DNA from: Pseudisothecium myosuroides
Taxonomy: Eukaryota > Streptophyta > Bryopsida > Hypnales > Lembophyllaceae
Direction of reading: 5' to 3'
Length of the DNA stretch: 64,000 bases
Assembly (NCBI GenBank): GCA_951799445.1
Contig: OX637295.1
Coordinates: 1,798,001-1,862,000, forward strand
Part shown: positions 34,830 to 45,483 of the stretch, one piece after another
Layout: each line of letters begins with the position of its first letter
Numbering within the stretch: the first letter of the stretch is position 1
The notes under the pieces: model-generated
Seen by the model: the letters and a program-made list of their open reading frames with translations, nothing else
Database searches by the model: none
Told to the model about the DNA's origin: nothing
Translations under genes and position numbers: made by a program

Positions 34830-35178
34830 GTCCTTGCAGGACTAACCCTGCAATGATGTGTCAGCCTAAAAATATCTAATGGATGATAGAGAATTCTTCT
34901 ATTTAAGACAAAAGTCCACAGGTTTATCCTTATGGAATTTTGTGTAAAAAGGGCATGTATTGTATAAGATTTTGACCTCCACTGAATGCTCTTGAATTTT
35001 TTTTAAAACAAATGATTCACATAGTACCAAAAAGGATGATTTCCACATATTGTAACCAGCCCCTTCTAACCAGGGTTAAAATTGGCTAGTTCGTTGGCCT
35101 GAATTCTTCCATCCTGTCTAATACAAACGTACCAAGACGTACAAATCTCAAGTACTGACCGAGACCTGCCTCCGTCAT
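34830..35178 (+). repeat. Duplicated AIM24 upstream segment with empty hAT site
   Basis: This matches the DNA upstream of AIM24, split there in two: 47375-47423 (CTAAAAGTGTCTAGTGGATG against CTAAAAATATCTAATGGATG) and 53108-53355 (shared TTTGTGTAAAAAG.GCA, CAAATGATTCACAT.GTACCA, AAAGGATGATTTCCA, CCAGCCCC..CTAACCAGGG, AATACAAACGTAC). At 34901-34908 ATTTAAGA stands where the AIM24 copy has ATGTAAGT twice around the 47424-53107 hAT element. It is therefore a paralogous pre-insertion site. The copy ends near CCTCCGTCA, where an LTR begins. Confidence 0.8.
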
Positions 35179-35179
35179 G

Positions 35180-35428
35180 CCTTGTGTCACGGAGATAGAA
35201 CCTTGTAAAATTTCAAAGATCCTTAAGAGTAAAATTAAGATTAAAGTATAAGAAGTTTAGATCCTTGAGTATATAAAGAAGTCAAGACTAAGGAATTCCT
35301 TAGTCTCGACAATTCCTTTTATTACTTAATATATTTTCTCTTATATATATCTTATCTTCTCTTGTCTTATCTTATTCTTGTCTTGTCTTATTCTTGTCTT
35401 GTCTGGTGTTTTGATTTTATCCTTGACA
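35180..35428 (+). repeat. Probable 5' LTR of a retrotransposon
   Basis: Begins near TGTGTCACGGAG and ends near ATCCTTGACA; both edges are approximate. It has a TATATAAAG promoter motif at about 35269-35277, a perfect palindrome GACTAAGGAATTCCTTAGTC at 35286-35305 and a TCTTG/TCTTAT-rich tract at 35350-35405. It lies just upstream of a gag pseudogene. No second LTR was found in the window. Confidence 0.5.
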
Positions 35429-35523
35429 GTTTGTTGAGACTGAACATTGAATTCTTTTCAAAATTTTCTATTTTTGTTCTTGTTTTGTCTCTAAGTTTTT
35501 TTGTTATAAACTTCATTTTCAAG

Positions 35524-36420
35524 ATGGCTGATATAAACTCTCCGCAAGAATTTTCAATGGAGGATATGTGGCGAAGGATGCTACAACTCCAAGAGGAGAA
35601 CAACAATTTTAGAAGCGCTCAAGCAGCTAAAGAGCCTTGAGTTAGTCTCCCCGAAAAGTTTGATGGTAATCGATCAAAGTTTTGAGACTTTGTAAATCAA
35701 GTGCGACTTGTTTTTTGACTCCAGCCTGCAAAATATGCCACTGCTGAGTTGCAAGTGGGATTAATTGGTACCTTACTTAAGAGAGCTGCATTATTGTGGT
35801 TCTCCCCTTTGTTAGAAAAAATCGCTTCAATTCTTGCAAATCTTGATCTCTTCTTGGCGAAATTCAACAATATTTTTGGCGACACCGATAGAGTTTGAAC
35901 AACAACAACAAAACTTCGATCTCTCTAACAAAAATCCTGTGCAGCTTCAATATATGCATCAGAATTTCAGCTTCTAGCAAATGACGTGGATTGGGACGAC
36001 AATATGTTGATCAGTGCATTTCGATGGGACTTGCGTAACGACGTTAAAAACTTGTTATTGAATCTGCCAAATCATGTTTCTTTATCAGAGGCTATCACAC
36101 AAGCCGTATGATGTGACAACCGGCTATTCGAGCGGCGATAAGAACGGAGATTAGTCTCAGGATCATATCAATCAGACTTTGTGGCACCAACACAACCAAA
36201 TCCATCGACTCCATCTATTTTAGAACCAATGCAGACTGATGCAGTTTGGTTCAAGCCCTAGATGGAACAAGAAAAGAAACATCGACATGAAGAGCGATTG
36301 AGTCTCTATTGTGGAGGACCGGGACACAAAGCCGATGGCTGCCCAAATAAATGACAAAACACGCCTTGAATCCAAAGTGCAAGCATACAACAGGAAAACA
36401 ACAATGTCCAGCCACAATAG
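35524..36420 (+). pseudogene. Ty3/gypsy-type gag remnant
   Basis: ATG at 35524 begins MADINSPQEFSMEDMWRRML. The frame continues without frameshift through LPEKFDGNRSKF, LVGLIGTLL-type and ALLWFSPLLEK blocks, FLAKFNNIFGD, LLANDVDWDDN and a zinc knuckle LYCGGPGHKADGCPNK. It is interrupted by about nine stops, including TGA at 35638-35640 and TAG near 36258. Most are explained by C-to-T at CGA, CAA or CAG. The first zinc-knuckle cysteine is Ser (AGT). Capsid and knuckle order identify a Ty3/gypsy gag. Neither reverse transcriptase nor integrase follows, so the element is truncated at about 36.6 kb. Confidence 0.8.
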
Positions 36421-36813
36421 GGACCGTGCGGTTGGACTCTACACATTCATCCTCAATTTCAGGTCCTGTACTATCCGCAGATCCTATACCGTATTACTGC
36501 TATCAGAATGAAAGCAACGAGTGACGAGAGTGTTTCACACTATTCTTGCCAATAAAGTTATACGCAGCTAAAATTTATAGCCTGTTCAAAAGACGAATCA
36601 TTGTTTACAGGAATCTTGACCTGCCTAAACTATTCAATGCAAAAAACAAGATACTAGACGTTTGAACAAAAAATTGATATCTACAAGGGCACATACGTCT
36701 CATGCATCTTCAGGTACTAGGCAAGCACATGGACGACGGGGCTCCTACTCGGGCCTTGCACTATCTCCCCGTGCATTCAGAACAGGATAACAAAAGTCTC
36801 ACAAAAGAGGGAA
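36421..36813. other. Retroelement tail or spacer
   Basis: The gag frame can be followed a little further (VLYYPQILYRITAIRMKATSDE; DESLFTGILTCLNYS) with more stops, then fades by about 36660. The remaining sequence was not recognised. Confidence 0.35.
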
Positions 36814-37127
36814 CATGGCCAATTTCATTAATATGGCGGTATTCCATGTGCCATTTTCACACCCTGACATCTACGACAAATATATATTGCTAACATCTAG
36901 GTCTATTTTAGATTTCAGAAAACTAAGACTGGCATAGATATCAAACCACGCAGTCTGAAAAATCTAGGATTTTTACATATATTTTACATATCTAGGACAA
37001 GCGTAGATTTCAAAAATCTAGTACTGGTATAGATTTTGGTGTAGAAAAAATAGTTCAAATTGTACAATCTGAACTGCTAAAAGTGCCAAATTAACGGAAT
37101 ACCGCCATTTTAATGAAATTGGCCATG
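36814..37127. mobile_element. Palindromic MITE, about 314 bp
   Basis: Terminal inverted repeats of about 32 bp: CATGGCCAATTTCATTAATA..GGCGGTATTCC on the left pairs with the complement of the right end, CATGGCCAATTTCATTAAAA. The interior has repeated ATCTAG.T.T...TAGATTT motifs. There is no coding capacity and no convincing target duplication. Its right edge adjoins the hAT-like element at 37132. Confidence 0.7.
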
Positions 37128-37259
37128 AACCTAGGGTTGTCATACCGGACGGACATTTGGTTCGCCCGTCCGATAGAGGTCTCGCCCGTCCGATGTGGTC
37201 AACACTAAGTTGACTTTTTTTAATTGAAAAAACAGGTGATATGGCTGCCAAGTAGGATC

Positions 37260-37465
37260 CAGGGCACGGACGTCACCGGTAGGGGTGCAGACTTTAGTCA
37301 GGGCGCGGACGTAATCTTGCCAGGGCACGGATGGAAGTCAGGGCGAGGACAGAATTGTGTCGGGGCGCGGACGAATGTCAAGACGGGGACGGAAGTAGTC
37401 AGGACACGGACAATTTTTTAAGGCGCGGACGGAAGTAGTTGGGGCGCGGACAATTTTTTTAAATT
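37260..37465. repeat. GC-rich degenerate tandem repeat (GGGCGCGGACG units)
   Basis: About eight spaced copies of a unit near CAGGGCGCGGACGGAAGT, strikingly GC-rich next to AT-rich surroundings. Its inverted counterpart is at 45890-46020 (CGTCCGCGCCC units) near the other end of the hAT-like element, so these are subterminal repeats. Confidence 0.75.
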
Positions 37466-37784
37466 GAAGCCAAATTAGATTAATTTATTTTTGATTGAAA
37501 GGGGTCCTTGTACAACCAAACCATATTTTTTTCATTGGGGCCAAATGGAACTAATTCCTTGTGAATTTAAAAATAAAGGAAGAGGAACCTTGCTCCATGG
37601 ACTCGTATTTTTTTCCCTTGAAGGCGAATGAATTTAATTCATTCTCCATTAAGAAGCAATAAAGGGGCCCTCATTCAATTAAACCATATTTTCTTGCATT
37701 GTAGGCAAAAAATTACTAATTCCCTTTGAATTTATGAGCAATAAGGGGGGACCCTTGCTCACGTGAACCACATTTTTTAACCCC

Positions 37785-38300
37785 TAAAGGACCATTGTCC
37801 CCTCGGGAGACAAATGGAATTTCAGGCAGGTACCTACGGGCTAAATTTTTGTCCTGATTTTTTGAAACTTTTTATGCAGATAGAAAAACTTATAAGCTTC
37901 GTGGGAATATAAACTTTTTTCAATCGGTGCCTGGGAACAAAAGTTATACCCAAATAAGCTCAAAACAGGGAAGAGGGGTTTTAAAATTTGCAGAAATTTG
38001 AACTTTTTTAGTTTTTTTTGCCATAGATTATATTTTTGTCTATCTAGGAAGCTTTGATTCATTCCATTTGGATTTGTTATGAGAAAGTTATAGACAATCT
38101 TATTTTTTGGGCACTTAGAGCATCTTCTTGAAAAAAATAACTTGTAGGATTCATTTCTGAATGCAATTTTTACAATTTAAAAAAAAAAAGTTCCTTATGG
38201 TTTAGATTTTTGGCTTAAACAATCTCACCATTGGGATTAATGCATTTTAATTCCATATAAAAGATATTAATATTTTAAAATTTGCTACTATCTTGTACCT
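37785..38300. repeat. Dispersed repeat, copy 3 (partial)
   Basis: It shares AACCCCTAAAGGACCA, GAAGCTTTGATTCATTCCAT, ATGCAATTTTTACAATTT and ACCATTGGGATTAATGCATT with copies 1 and 2 at 12220-13370 and 14200-15330. It is diverged. The end is also echoed at 47290-47345. Confidence 0.6.
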
Positions 38301-39399
38301 ACTCAGTAGAGAAAAAATCAGACCTTCGGAAAGCTGCTCCGGAATGACATGCCAAGCTATTATAAAGCTTGGCCTGTCACTCCAGTACTGTCCTGCGGTG
38401 AGCAGTCAGCTTGGTTGACTGCTCGCCGAAATCGCGATTTTTTTTTTTTTTTTTTAATAATTTTCTTAAGATTAAAAAAAAAAAAAATTTACTAGTAATT
38501 TTTTATTCTTGCGCCAGTTCTGCTGCAGTTTCTGCCGGGCGGAAATAGGGGAAAAACTATTTTTTTGGCAAAAAAAAAGTAAATTTCAAGGTCCTCCGGA
38601 GGGCTGTGGAGCAGCCCTGCGGAGGGCTGATTTTTTCTCTAATGTTCTACTTAACAATTTTTTTAATAATGAAAATTAAGTTTTTTTGAATTTTCTTTTT
38701 TTTGCTAGATTCTCAATTCAATTCTCCATTGTAAAGATTTAAAGCTCAAAACTTTGTAGTGCAAAAATTAAAAGTTTAAAATGTTCAAAGTCAAAAAATC
38801 TAGTCCCACAATGTGCTGAAAAACTTGTTTTCTGCACTTAAAATGCAACGGTCAATATTTTTTATAATTAATTCCACACATCCTACTATCCTAGACATAG
38901 TAGTCTTCTTTTTTGTACGCTTCTATTAAAAATTTCAAATACATCCCATACACAAAAAATATCAAAGTGGAAAGATTCATTGGAAAATTTCATTGTCAAA
39001 ACATTGTTAGGCCTTCAGGGGTTGAACATAACTATCTTGCAATCTACTTGTTCAAATTTTCAGGAATTTTGTCCAAACATTTTTATACTAGTCTAATACA
39101 ATATCCTATAGCTAGATATGGAAAAAAAATTCAATTATGTACAATATCTAAGAAAAATTTAAAAATAATTTATCATCCTGTTTTGAATTTTAGAGTAGAA
39201 AGAGAAGCTCATTATATACATATGAGGTGGTAGGAGGTACAACAACCCACATGAGCTATGTTAATTACAATTAGTGCTTAGGAGTTCCATTGCTCATGGT
39301 GAGCTCAAATTAAAGTAGGATTTTAGAGGTTGAAAACTTGATGTACTATCCTATTACCAAACCCAAAACTGTTGAACTTTTCTGCAAGCAAAAAAACGA
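38301..39399. other. hAT-like interior, local palindromes, no gene
   Basis: Short inverted repeats occur at 38367-38420 and 38590-38630 (TCCGGAGGGCTG / CAGCCCTGCGGAGG) with A/T runs between. Nothing coding is supported. A minor motif (GAGGGC..., TTTTCTCTAATG) recurs at 59190-59460. Confidence 0.4.
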
Positions 39400-40523
39400 T
39401 TGTCTTTTACTTCAATTCCAAACATAAGTAGATGTCTAGATTACAATTATCAAAGGAACCATTTAACTTGAACTAAAAAATAAAACAAATTGTATTTGAT
39501 TTTTTTCCAAAACAATTCTAGTATCCAATTTTTTTTGTTTTTAAAAACAACCTAAATCCAAAAATAAAAGAAGAAGTATTTGATTTCAATTCCTAAATCC
39601 AAACATAATTAGACTCTTGTTATTGAAATGAAGCATTGAACATTTGAACTCAAATCCAAAAATCAAATAACTTGAAATTGATGACAATCCCTAAACCCTT
39701 GCAATAGTTTTATCCTCCAATTACTAAAATATAACTTGTAATTGCCAATTACAGAAATTGACCCTTGAACTAGATTTGAAGATTTTCCATTCTATATTTG
39801 AATTGAATACCTAGCCCTTGTAGCCTTTGATTATAGAAGTAGACTTTGCAAGGCTGCAACTTGAATCCCCAAAAACTATAATTATCTTGTATTTCATAGG
39901 AATTCCAAAATCTTGTAGCCTCTACGTAGTACTTACAATAGTAAACCCTTTAATCCTAACCAAATATAAAATAACTTGTATCTGGTTTGAATTCCCAATC
40001 CTTGTATCTTCCATTACCACAAATGAACCCTTGAAGTAGAACCCAAAAATATTAACTTGTATTTGAAGGGATTTCCAAACCCTTATAACCCATACTTCAA
40101 CTTGAAGCCCTTGAAGTACAAGCACATAACATTTAACTTGTATTTGATTTAAATTTTAAATACTTGGAACAACAATTTACCAACACCATAAAGGCTTCAA
40201 CTATAACTAAACAAAACATAACTTCTATTTGATTTGAAATCAAAACCCTTGTAGCATCCAGTAACAAGACTAAAGCCTTGAACTTGCTTCAAAACCACTA
40301 GAACTTGCATTTTGTTTCCTTTCTAAATCCTTGTAGCCTCTATTTTCAAAAATAAATCCTTGAACTACATTTGAATACATTGTAATACGTTAATGATGTG
40401 AATTCCAATTTCCAAACCCTTGTAGCCCCCATTACCAAAAATAAACCCATTCAATTAGAACTCTACAAAATATAAGATGTGTTTGATTTGTTTTTTGAAC
40501 TCTAAACCCTTTTAGTTTCTATT
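39400..40523. repeat. Degenerate tandem repeats, left block
   Basis: Units of roughly 75-95 bp with TTTGATTTCAATTCCAAACCCT, TGTAGCC.CCATTACCAAAA and TAAACCCTTGAACTTGAA. The same units in the same orientation resume at 44570-45480 beyond the nested insertion, so the two blocks were one array before the insertion. Confidence 0.75.
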
Positions 40524-40528
40524 TGGAG

Positions 40529-43500
40529 TGTCGTATCGAGCAATCTAGACGTAAGTATCCTTAACACCAAAATGATGGTAAGATAACACGAAATATTGTC
40601 CCAGGAGATTCTAGTATGTTTCAGCAAGCTAAGGAGTATCTGGGTCGTAATCAAAACAACAAAACCCCAAGCAATATTTCTCTCTTTTCCAATTTCTTAC
40701 ATAAATGACTTCCGGATTCCAATCCGGATCTATCTCTTTCCGGTTTCCGGTTTGATCCGGATTCCGGGTCTTACTTCTCGACTCCAACTGGTTTTCTATT
40801 CCCCTGTTGTACCCTCAGGGTGTCCACATTTGATCTTTAGAGGGGTAGGAACGTACCACTCATAGATATCTATTTCCCTACGCAAAACTTCACACAAAAC
40901 AATCCTAACCGAGTTTTTATTGTAGAGTAGAGAAAGTGACGATCCTCACAATTCCCCGAGTAGCTTGCCCGGAAAACAGGTCACTCAGAATTGCATCCTT
41001 CCCCTTCACTACAACGACAGATCAAGACAATCGGAACTGGAAGAGATTTGTGCATCTACCTACCAGACTGATCCTATGGTTGGCAGACCTTCCGGTGAGT
41101 GGGGATTTTCCACTGGCGGTCGCTTATCTCCGCTCGGAACCCTCCCTGGATTCCGGACTCGCATCCGCACCACTCTTAGAACCGGATCACCGTTACGGCA
41201 ATTTAAAGGTACCACGCTCAAGTCCTTACTCACAAGTCTAGTAAAGTGTCCCCACAAACTTACTCGTTCAAATCAGGTCCAACTAGTTCTCAACCCGGAT
41301 CCCCCCCCTCATCCGCCCTCTCTTACACTTTCACCACTCACAAGCGACTCAAGAAAACGCACACATAGCCAGAAATCCAAGTGTCCACTTAGTGGCTCAG
41401 ATTAGAGAAAAGAAAGTATGAACATAAACTAATTCACACAAAATGGGCAAGGCTGGAATGAAAGGGCAACAAGCTGCCCTTTACTTAAAACCCAAACAAA
41501 AAGCCAAAAAAAGAACACCTGGAAATCCAGGTGACCAATCAGTAACCAACCGTAATATCTGGAAAGTTCAAAGTCAACTACTCCTAAGAATCCGGAACCG
41601 GGCCCCACGCACGAAAAATCCGCTCCAGATTAAAAATCCTAAAACTGCAAACATACTAATTACTTTCCCCGCTTTGATTTCTTCGCGCTGCTACTTGGCC
41701 CTGCAGGTGGTTTCCTGCTCCCTTTCAGTGGAGTGGACTTCGTTGCAGCCCGGGTCGGAATCTTCCGCTGGACCGGCGGCGGGTCGTCATCCGATTCCGT
41801 CTCATCACCGGAAGTGAATTCCCCCTTCTCTGACTCTTGGATCATCTCCACTCTGGTCTCTTTCTCTGGCGAATTGTCCAGCTGAATCGGAGTTGTATTC
41901 CTCTTGGGCGATGCCTTCTGCATGTGAGTAAAGTCGACCGGACTGGTCCGAGCCGGATTTGCCAAGGCCCCTATCCGTTGGATTAAATCGCTCCGGACTG
42001 ATGTTCCGGGTGCCAGAACGGAACTCCCTTCGCCTACCGGAATCGACTGGACACTCCTCGTCTGGCTGAACTTCGTGGTTTTCATCTGGGTCCGTACCTG
42101 ACCTGGAGTAGGTCTTGGGGATGCCGGTAAATTCATCCCTGACCCCGGCTTCTGGGGCGTTTTCAACAAATCGACGTTGGGCAGCTCCGGAAAATGGGTG
42201 AAGTCCAAGGGCTTGTTCGGGTCGAGGTGCCCCAACAGTTGCGCCATCTCCTTCAGAATACCTTCCATCCGGGCCTGGTAGTCCACCAAGATTATTACTA
42301 CTTTGGACCCGGATAAGTGGCCTATGCCACTCAGCTGATTGGTGAAGAGCCGGGATTTGACCACAGCTTCCGCGGGCTGCTCCACCAACGCAGTCACATT
42401 GTGGACGAGTTGGAGAGCTTCCGCTTCTTTCTGCCGTGCAACTGCGGCATCCGTATCCGCCCAGTTCACCCGTCCTAACAGGTCATCCCTTTCCTTCTCC
42501 AAACTCTTGATCCGCTCGTCTTTCTCACGAACCAGATCCGCGCTGGGTAGTTTCCGGATCTGAGTTATGATATCTTCCGGCTCCACCTTCAACTCTGCAG
42601 CAATCCCCAGGATCATGTCCGACATGCCGAAATGCATGTGTTTGGCCTCCTCCATCCACTGCGTTCCGACGTCGAAGAAGTCCGACTGCGGTTCCGGTTC
42701 CGGGGGTTGACTTGGCTCACCCTTTTCCGGGGTTAGCTGTTCCACCCTCGAGTTCGGATTGGTCGACTTCCTTCTCTTCTCCCGCTTGTCGACCAGGTCC
42801 TGCTGCTGCGATTCTTCTTCCTCTTCATCGTCTTCTTCTTCTTCCTCCTCCTCTCCCTCGATCGGGGTATCCGGTGGAATTTTGTGCGTGAGACCGTACT
42901 TCACGATTTCCAATCCGGTGTTGTAAAGCACCATCTCTTCACTCGTCAACACCTCCTGATGGTGATACAGGTGAAACAGGTACGGACTGAGAAGACTCGG
43001 CTTTCCCTTCCCTACGTGCGACACGAGCTTCTTTACTATCCCGGCTAGAACCTTCCCCCAGTGAACTACCTTATCTTCTAAAGATCCAAAGATAGTGTTA
43101 GCCACCGTAACCGTAACTTGGGTGGGCTTTTCCAGATACATGATCGGAATCAAAAACTCCAACATCCGTTTCTGCCTAGCGTCCTTACAGTCACTCACGG
43201 GGTATCCGTCCTTAGTGGTAACCGGATTACGGAACTTCCCAATCGCGTACGTCTCTACCCGAGAACCTAATCCGGATCCGTCCTTCCCAAACCCGTATAC
43301 GTCAGCCCATACATCCGCCGTCCATGCTCCGGGTTGGCCTCTCACAGTCAACTCGAACTGATTCGGGACCCCTGAGATCAGCTGCTCCAGCATCTCCGCG
43401 TTCTTAACATTCCACGGTCGGTGGATCAAACCTACACACCCCATCCGGGTCAGATCTGTCTCTAACTCCTTCCGGTGTGTTAGGTCGGCGGGAATCGCTG

Positions 43501-44004
43501 GTCTAACTATCCGAGCTGTGACAGAGGGTCGACGCGCTACCGGTTTGCTGGACTCCGCCATACCGACACCGACAACTAAATCCGGTGCAATCGGCACCGA
43601 CCTCACCCGTCTTTCCCTGTCGCGATCTCTAACTCACCACTCTTTCTCTCAGCTAAGTGCGCAAGACAATCAGCAAAGTGAAGAATGAGGAAGATTAGGT
43701 CGGGCAAGGGTTTAAATACTAGTCAAGCTGCCGATCGTTCCCCTCGGCGAACGGAAAGAGGTCCGTTCCCGTAACGGTTCCCTAGCAGCGTAGGTCGGAT
43801 ACCTATTCCGTAGCTCGTTCCGATCCGTCCTAACTCGGATTTTAAGATCCGTTTACAGGATCAGGATCTCGGATTCTTACTATCCGGAACTTCTCTTTAT
43901 CCGGATCTAATTTCCTTCTTCCTACCAAAATTTTGAAATTTTTGACTAACTCCTAACCTATTTCTATGCTATCTTCCTTTATTCTAAGTTTCCATGCCCC
44001 CACA
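40529..44004 (-). mobile_element. 3.5-kb TG...CA insertion with 5-bp TSD, no LTRs seen
   Basis: The unit begins TGTCGTATCGAGC and ends GCCCCCACA, flanked by TGGAG at 40524-40528 and 44005-44009. TGT...ACA ends and a 5-bp duplication are typical of LTR retrotransposons, but no direct terminal repeat could be seen by comparing the two ends. It is much richer in GC than its surroundings, with many TCCGG/CCGGA motifs. It carries one long minus-strand ORF (41660-43561). A TATTTAAA motif at about 43711-43718, in the minus-strand sense, lies some 150 bp upstream of that ORF. Confidence 0.65.
41660..43561 (-). CDS. 633-residue hypothetical element-borne protein
   Basis: An intact ORF with its first ATG at 43561 (MAESSKPVARRPSVTARIVR); an upstream in-frame GTG at 43606 is less likely. 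Residues about 30-230 look globular (GVPNQFELTVRGQPGAW, WADVYGFGKDG, GKFRNPVTTKDGYPVSDCKD, YLFHLYHHQEVLTSEEM). Then come an acidic run (EGEEEEEEEDDEEEEES), a basic KREKRRK, a coiled coil (VREKDERIKSLEKERDDLL), a Pro/Ser/Thr-rich half with two DFTH motifs, and a basic tail SSAKKSKRGK. This suggests a nuclear protein. No zinc knuckle, protease or polymerase is present. It is reminiscent of gag-like or plant-transposon-associated proteins, but I do not recognise the family. The ORF is open, unlike most transposon sequence here, so the insertion may be young. Confidence 0.65.
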   Translation of the reverse strand: MAESSKPVARRPSVTARIVRPAIPADLTHRKELETDLTRMGCVGLIHRPWNVKNAEMLEQLISGVPNQFELTVRGQPGAWTADVWADVYGFGKDGSGLGSRVETYAIGKFRNPVTTKDGYPVSDCKDARQKRMLEFLIPIMYLEKPTQVTVTVANTIFGSLEDKVVHWGKVLAGIVKKLVSHVGKGKPSLLSPYLFHLYHHQEVLTSEEMVLYNTGLEIVKYGLTHKIPPDTPIEGEEEEEEEDDEEEEESQQQDLVDKREKRRKSTNPNSRVEQLTPEKGEPSQPPEPEPQSDFFDVGTQWMEEAKHMHFGMSDMILGIAAELKVEPEDIITQIRKLPSADLVREKDERIKSLEKERDDLLGRVNWADTDAAVARQKEAEALQLVHNVTALVEQPAEAVVKSRLFTNQLSGIGHLSGSKVVIILVDYQARMEGILKEMAQLLGHLDPNKPLDFTHFPELPNVDLLKTPQKPGSGMNLPASPRPTPGQVRTQMKTTKFSQTRSVQSIPVGEGSSVLAPGTSVRSDLIQRIGALANPARTSPVDFTHMQKASPKRNTTPIQLDNSPEKETRVEMIQESEKGEFTSGDETESDDDPPPVQRKIPTRAATKSTPLKGSRKPPAGPSSSAKKSKRGK

Positions 44005-44009
44005 TGGAG

Positions 44010-44569
44010 AATTCGAAAATGCATCCTTCAACTTGAATTTAAAAAAAATGTGTACCTTGTCTTTTGTTATAAATCCAAAAACTTCTAGCATCTAATTTCA
44101 AATTTTTTTTTCTTGAGGTGTGCAAATTAATTTTCACTTTCTGAAATCTCCTTTTTTTTTGGGTGGGGACTAGTTCTCAAGTCCTTGGGGAAGCCAAGAA
44201 GGACAAGTGCGGCACAAGCAAGGAGCCACATCCTTCCATGAATTGTCTTTGAACTCAAAAAGTAGTTGAACCTCTTCATGCAGCCATTGACTTGCAGATA
44301 TTTTCCGAGCCCAAATTAAGGGCTAACTGCATTAATGGTTTCCACCTCACCATGGGAAGGAAGAAACCCATGCCAATTTCAAATGTTGAAGCTGAATTTC
44401 ACTCCCCCTTGTTGTCATGCTCAATGTCCATGCCCAGGCGTCCGCGCCCTCACTTGGGCATATGTGTGGAAACTTATCCAAGTGACAGACCTGAACTCCC
44501 TCCAAGCCAAATTTAAACTCCCTCCATGACAAACTTGAACAAGCGAACTCACAAACTTAAACACACAAA
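44010..44569. repeat. Direct duplication, copy A
   Basis: 44015-44470 aligns with 45484-45940: TTGAACTTGAATTTAAA, TGTACCTTGTCTTT, GGGTGGG..CTAGTTCTCAAGT, GGCAAGAAGGA-type, AACCTCTTCATGCAGCCATTGACTTGCAGATATT. It is an internal duplication of about 450 bp in the right half of the hAT-like element. Short frames here are not gene-like. Confidence 0.7.
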
Positions 44570-45480
44570 TATCTTAATTAGTACTTCATTTCAATACCAA
44601 ACCCTCTAGTAGCCCCTTACAAAAAGAACCCGTTGAAGGTGAATTTCAAAAAATCTGAACAAGTATTTCATCTCAATTCCAAAGCCTTCTACGATCCCAT
44701 TACCAAAATATACCATTGAACTTGAATTAAAAAATAACTTAACTAGTATTTGATTTCAATACCAAACCCTTTCAATATCCCATTACACAAATAAAATTTT
44801 CAAATGGAATGATTGAATTCCAAAATAACATGACTAGTATTTCATTTCAATTCCAAATTGCTTTGGTATCCCCATTACAAAAATGTACCGTTGAACTTGA
44901 ATTAAAAAATAACTTAAGTAGTATTTGATTTCAATACCAAACCCTTCTAGGATCCCATTGCACAAATTAAATTTTCTAGTTGAATGATTGAATATTTGAA
45001 TTCCAATAAAACTTGACCAGTATTTCATTTCAATCCCAAACCCTTCTAGAATCCCATTACACAAATAAAATTTTCTAGTTGAATGATTGAATATTTGAAT
45101 TCCAATAAAACTTGACCAATATTTCATTTCAATTTCAAACTGGTTTGGTATCCCCATTACAAAAATAAACCATTGAACTTGAATTCCAAAATAACGTAAC
45201 TAGTATTTCATTTCAATACCAACCCCTTTTGGTATCCCCATTACAAGAATAAACCATTGAAGCCTTGAAGACCCAAACCCTTGTAGCCTCTTTTTCCAAA
45301 AACAAACCCTTCAAGTATATTTCAATGCATTATAATTTGTATTTGATTTCAATTCAAACCCTTGTAGCTATTTATTTCAAAAATAAAGCCTTGAACAAAA
45401 AGCCAAAAAAATATAAGTTGGTTATGATTTGATTTGTACACTCCAAACCCTAAATCCCAAATAGGTTCTATTTAAAACAA
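44570..45480. repeat. Degenerate tandem repeats, right block
   Basis: Units of about 85-115 bp of the form TTTCATTTCAATACCAAACCCT, CATTACACAAATAAAATTTT, TTGAATTCCAAAATAAC. They continue the array at 39400-40523. Two adjacent units at 44935-45115 are nearly identical, which shows recent local duplication. Confidence 0.75.
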
Positions 45481-45483
45481 TAA

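Noticed and set aside
41443..41817. 124-residue plus-strand frame overlapping the 633-residue ORF
   Set aside because: Pro/Lys/Ser low-complexity, antisense to the end of the longer ORF, and with no domain.
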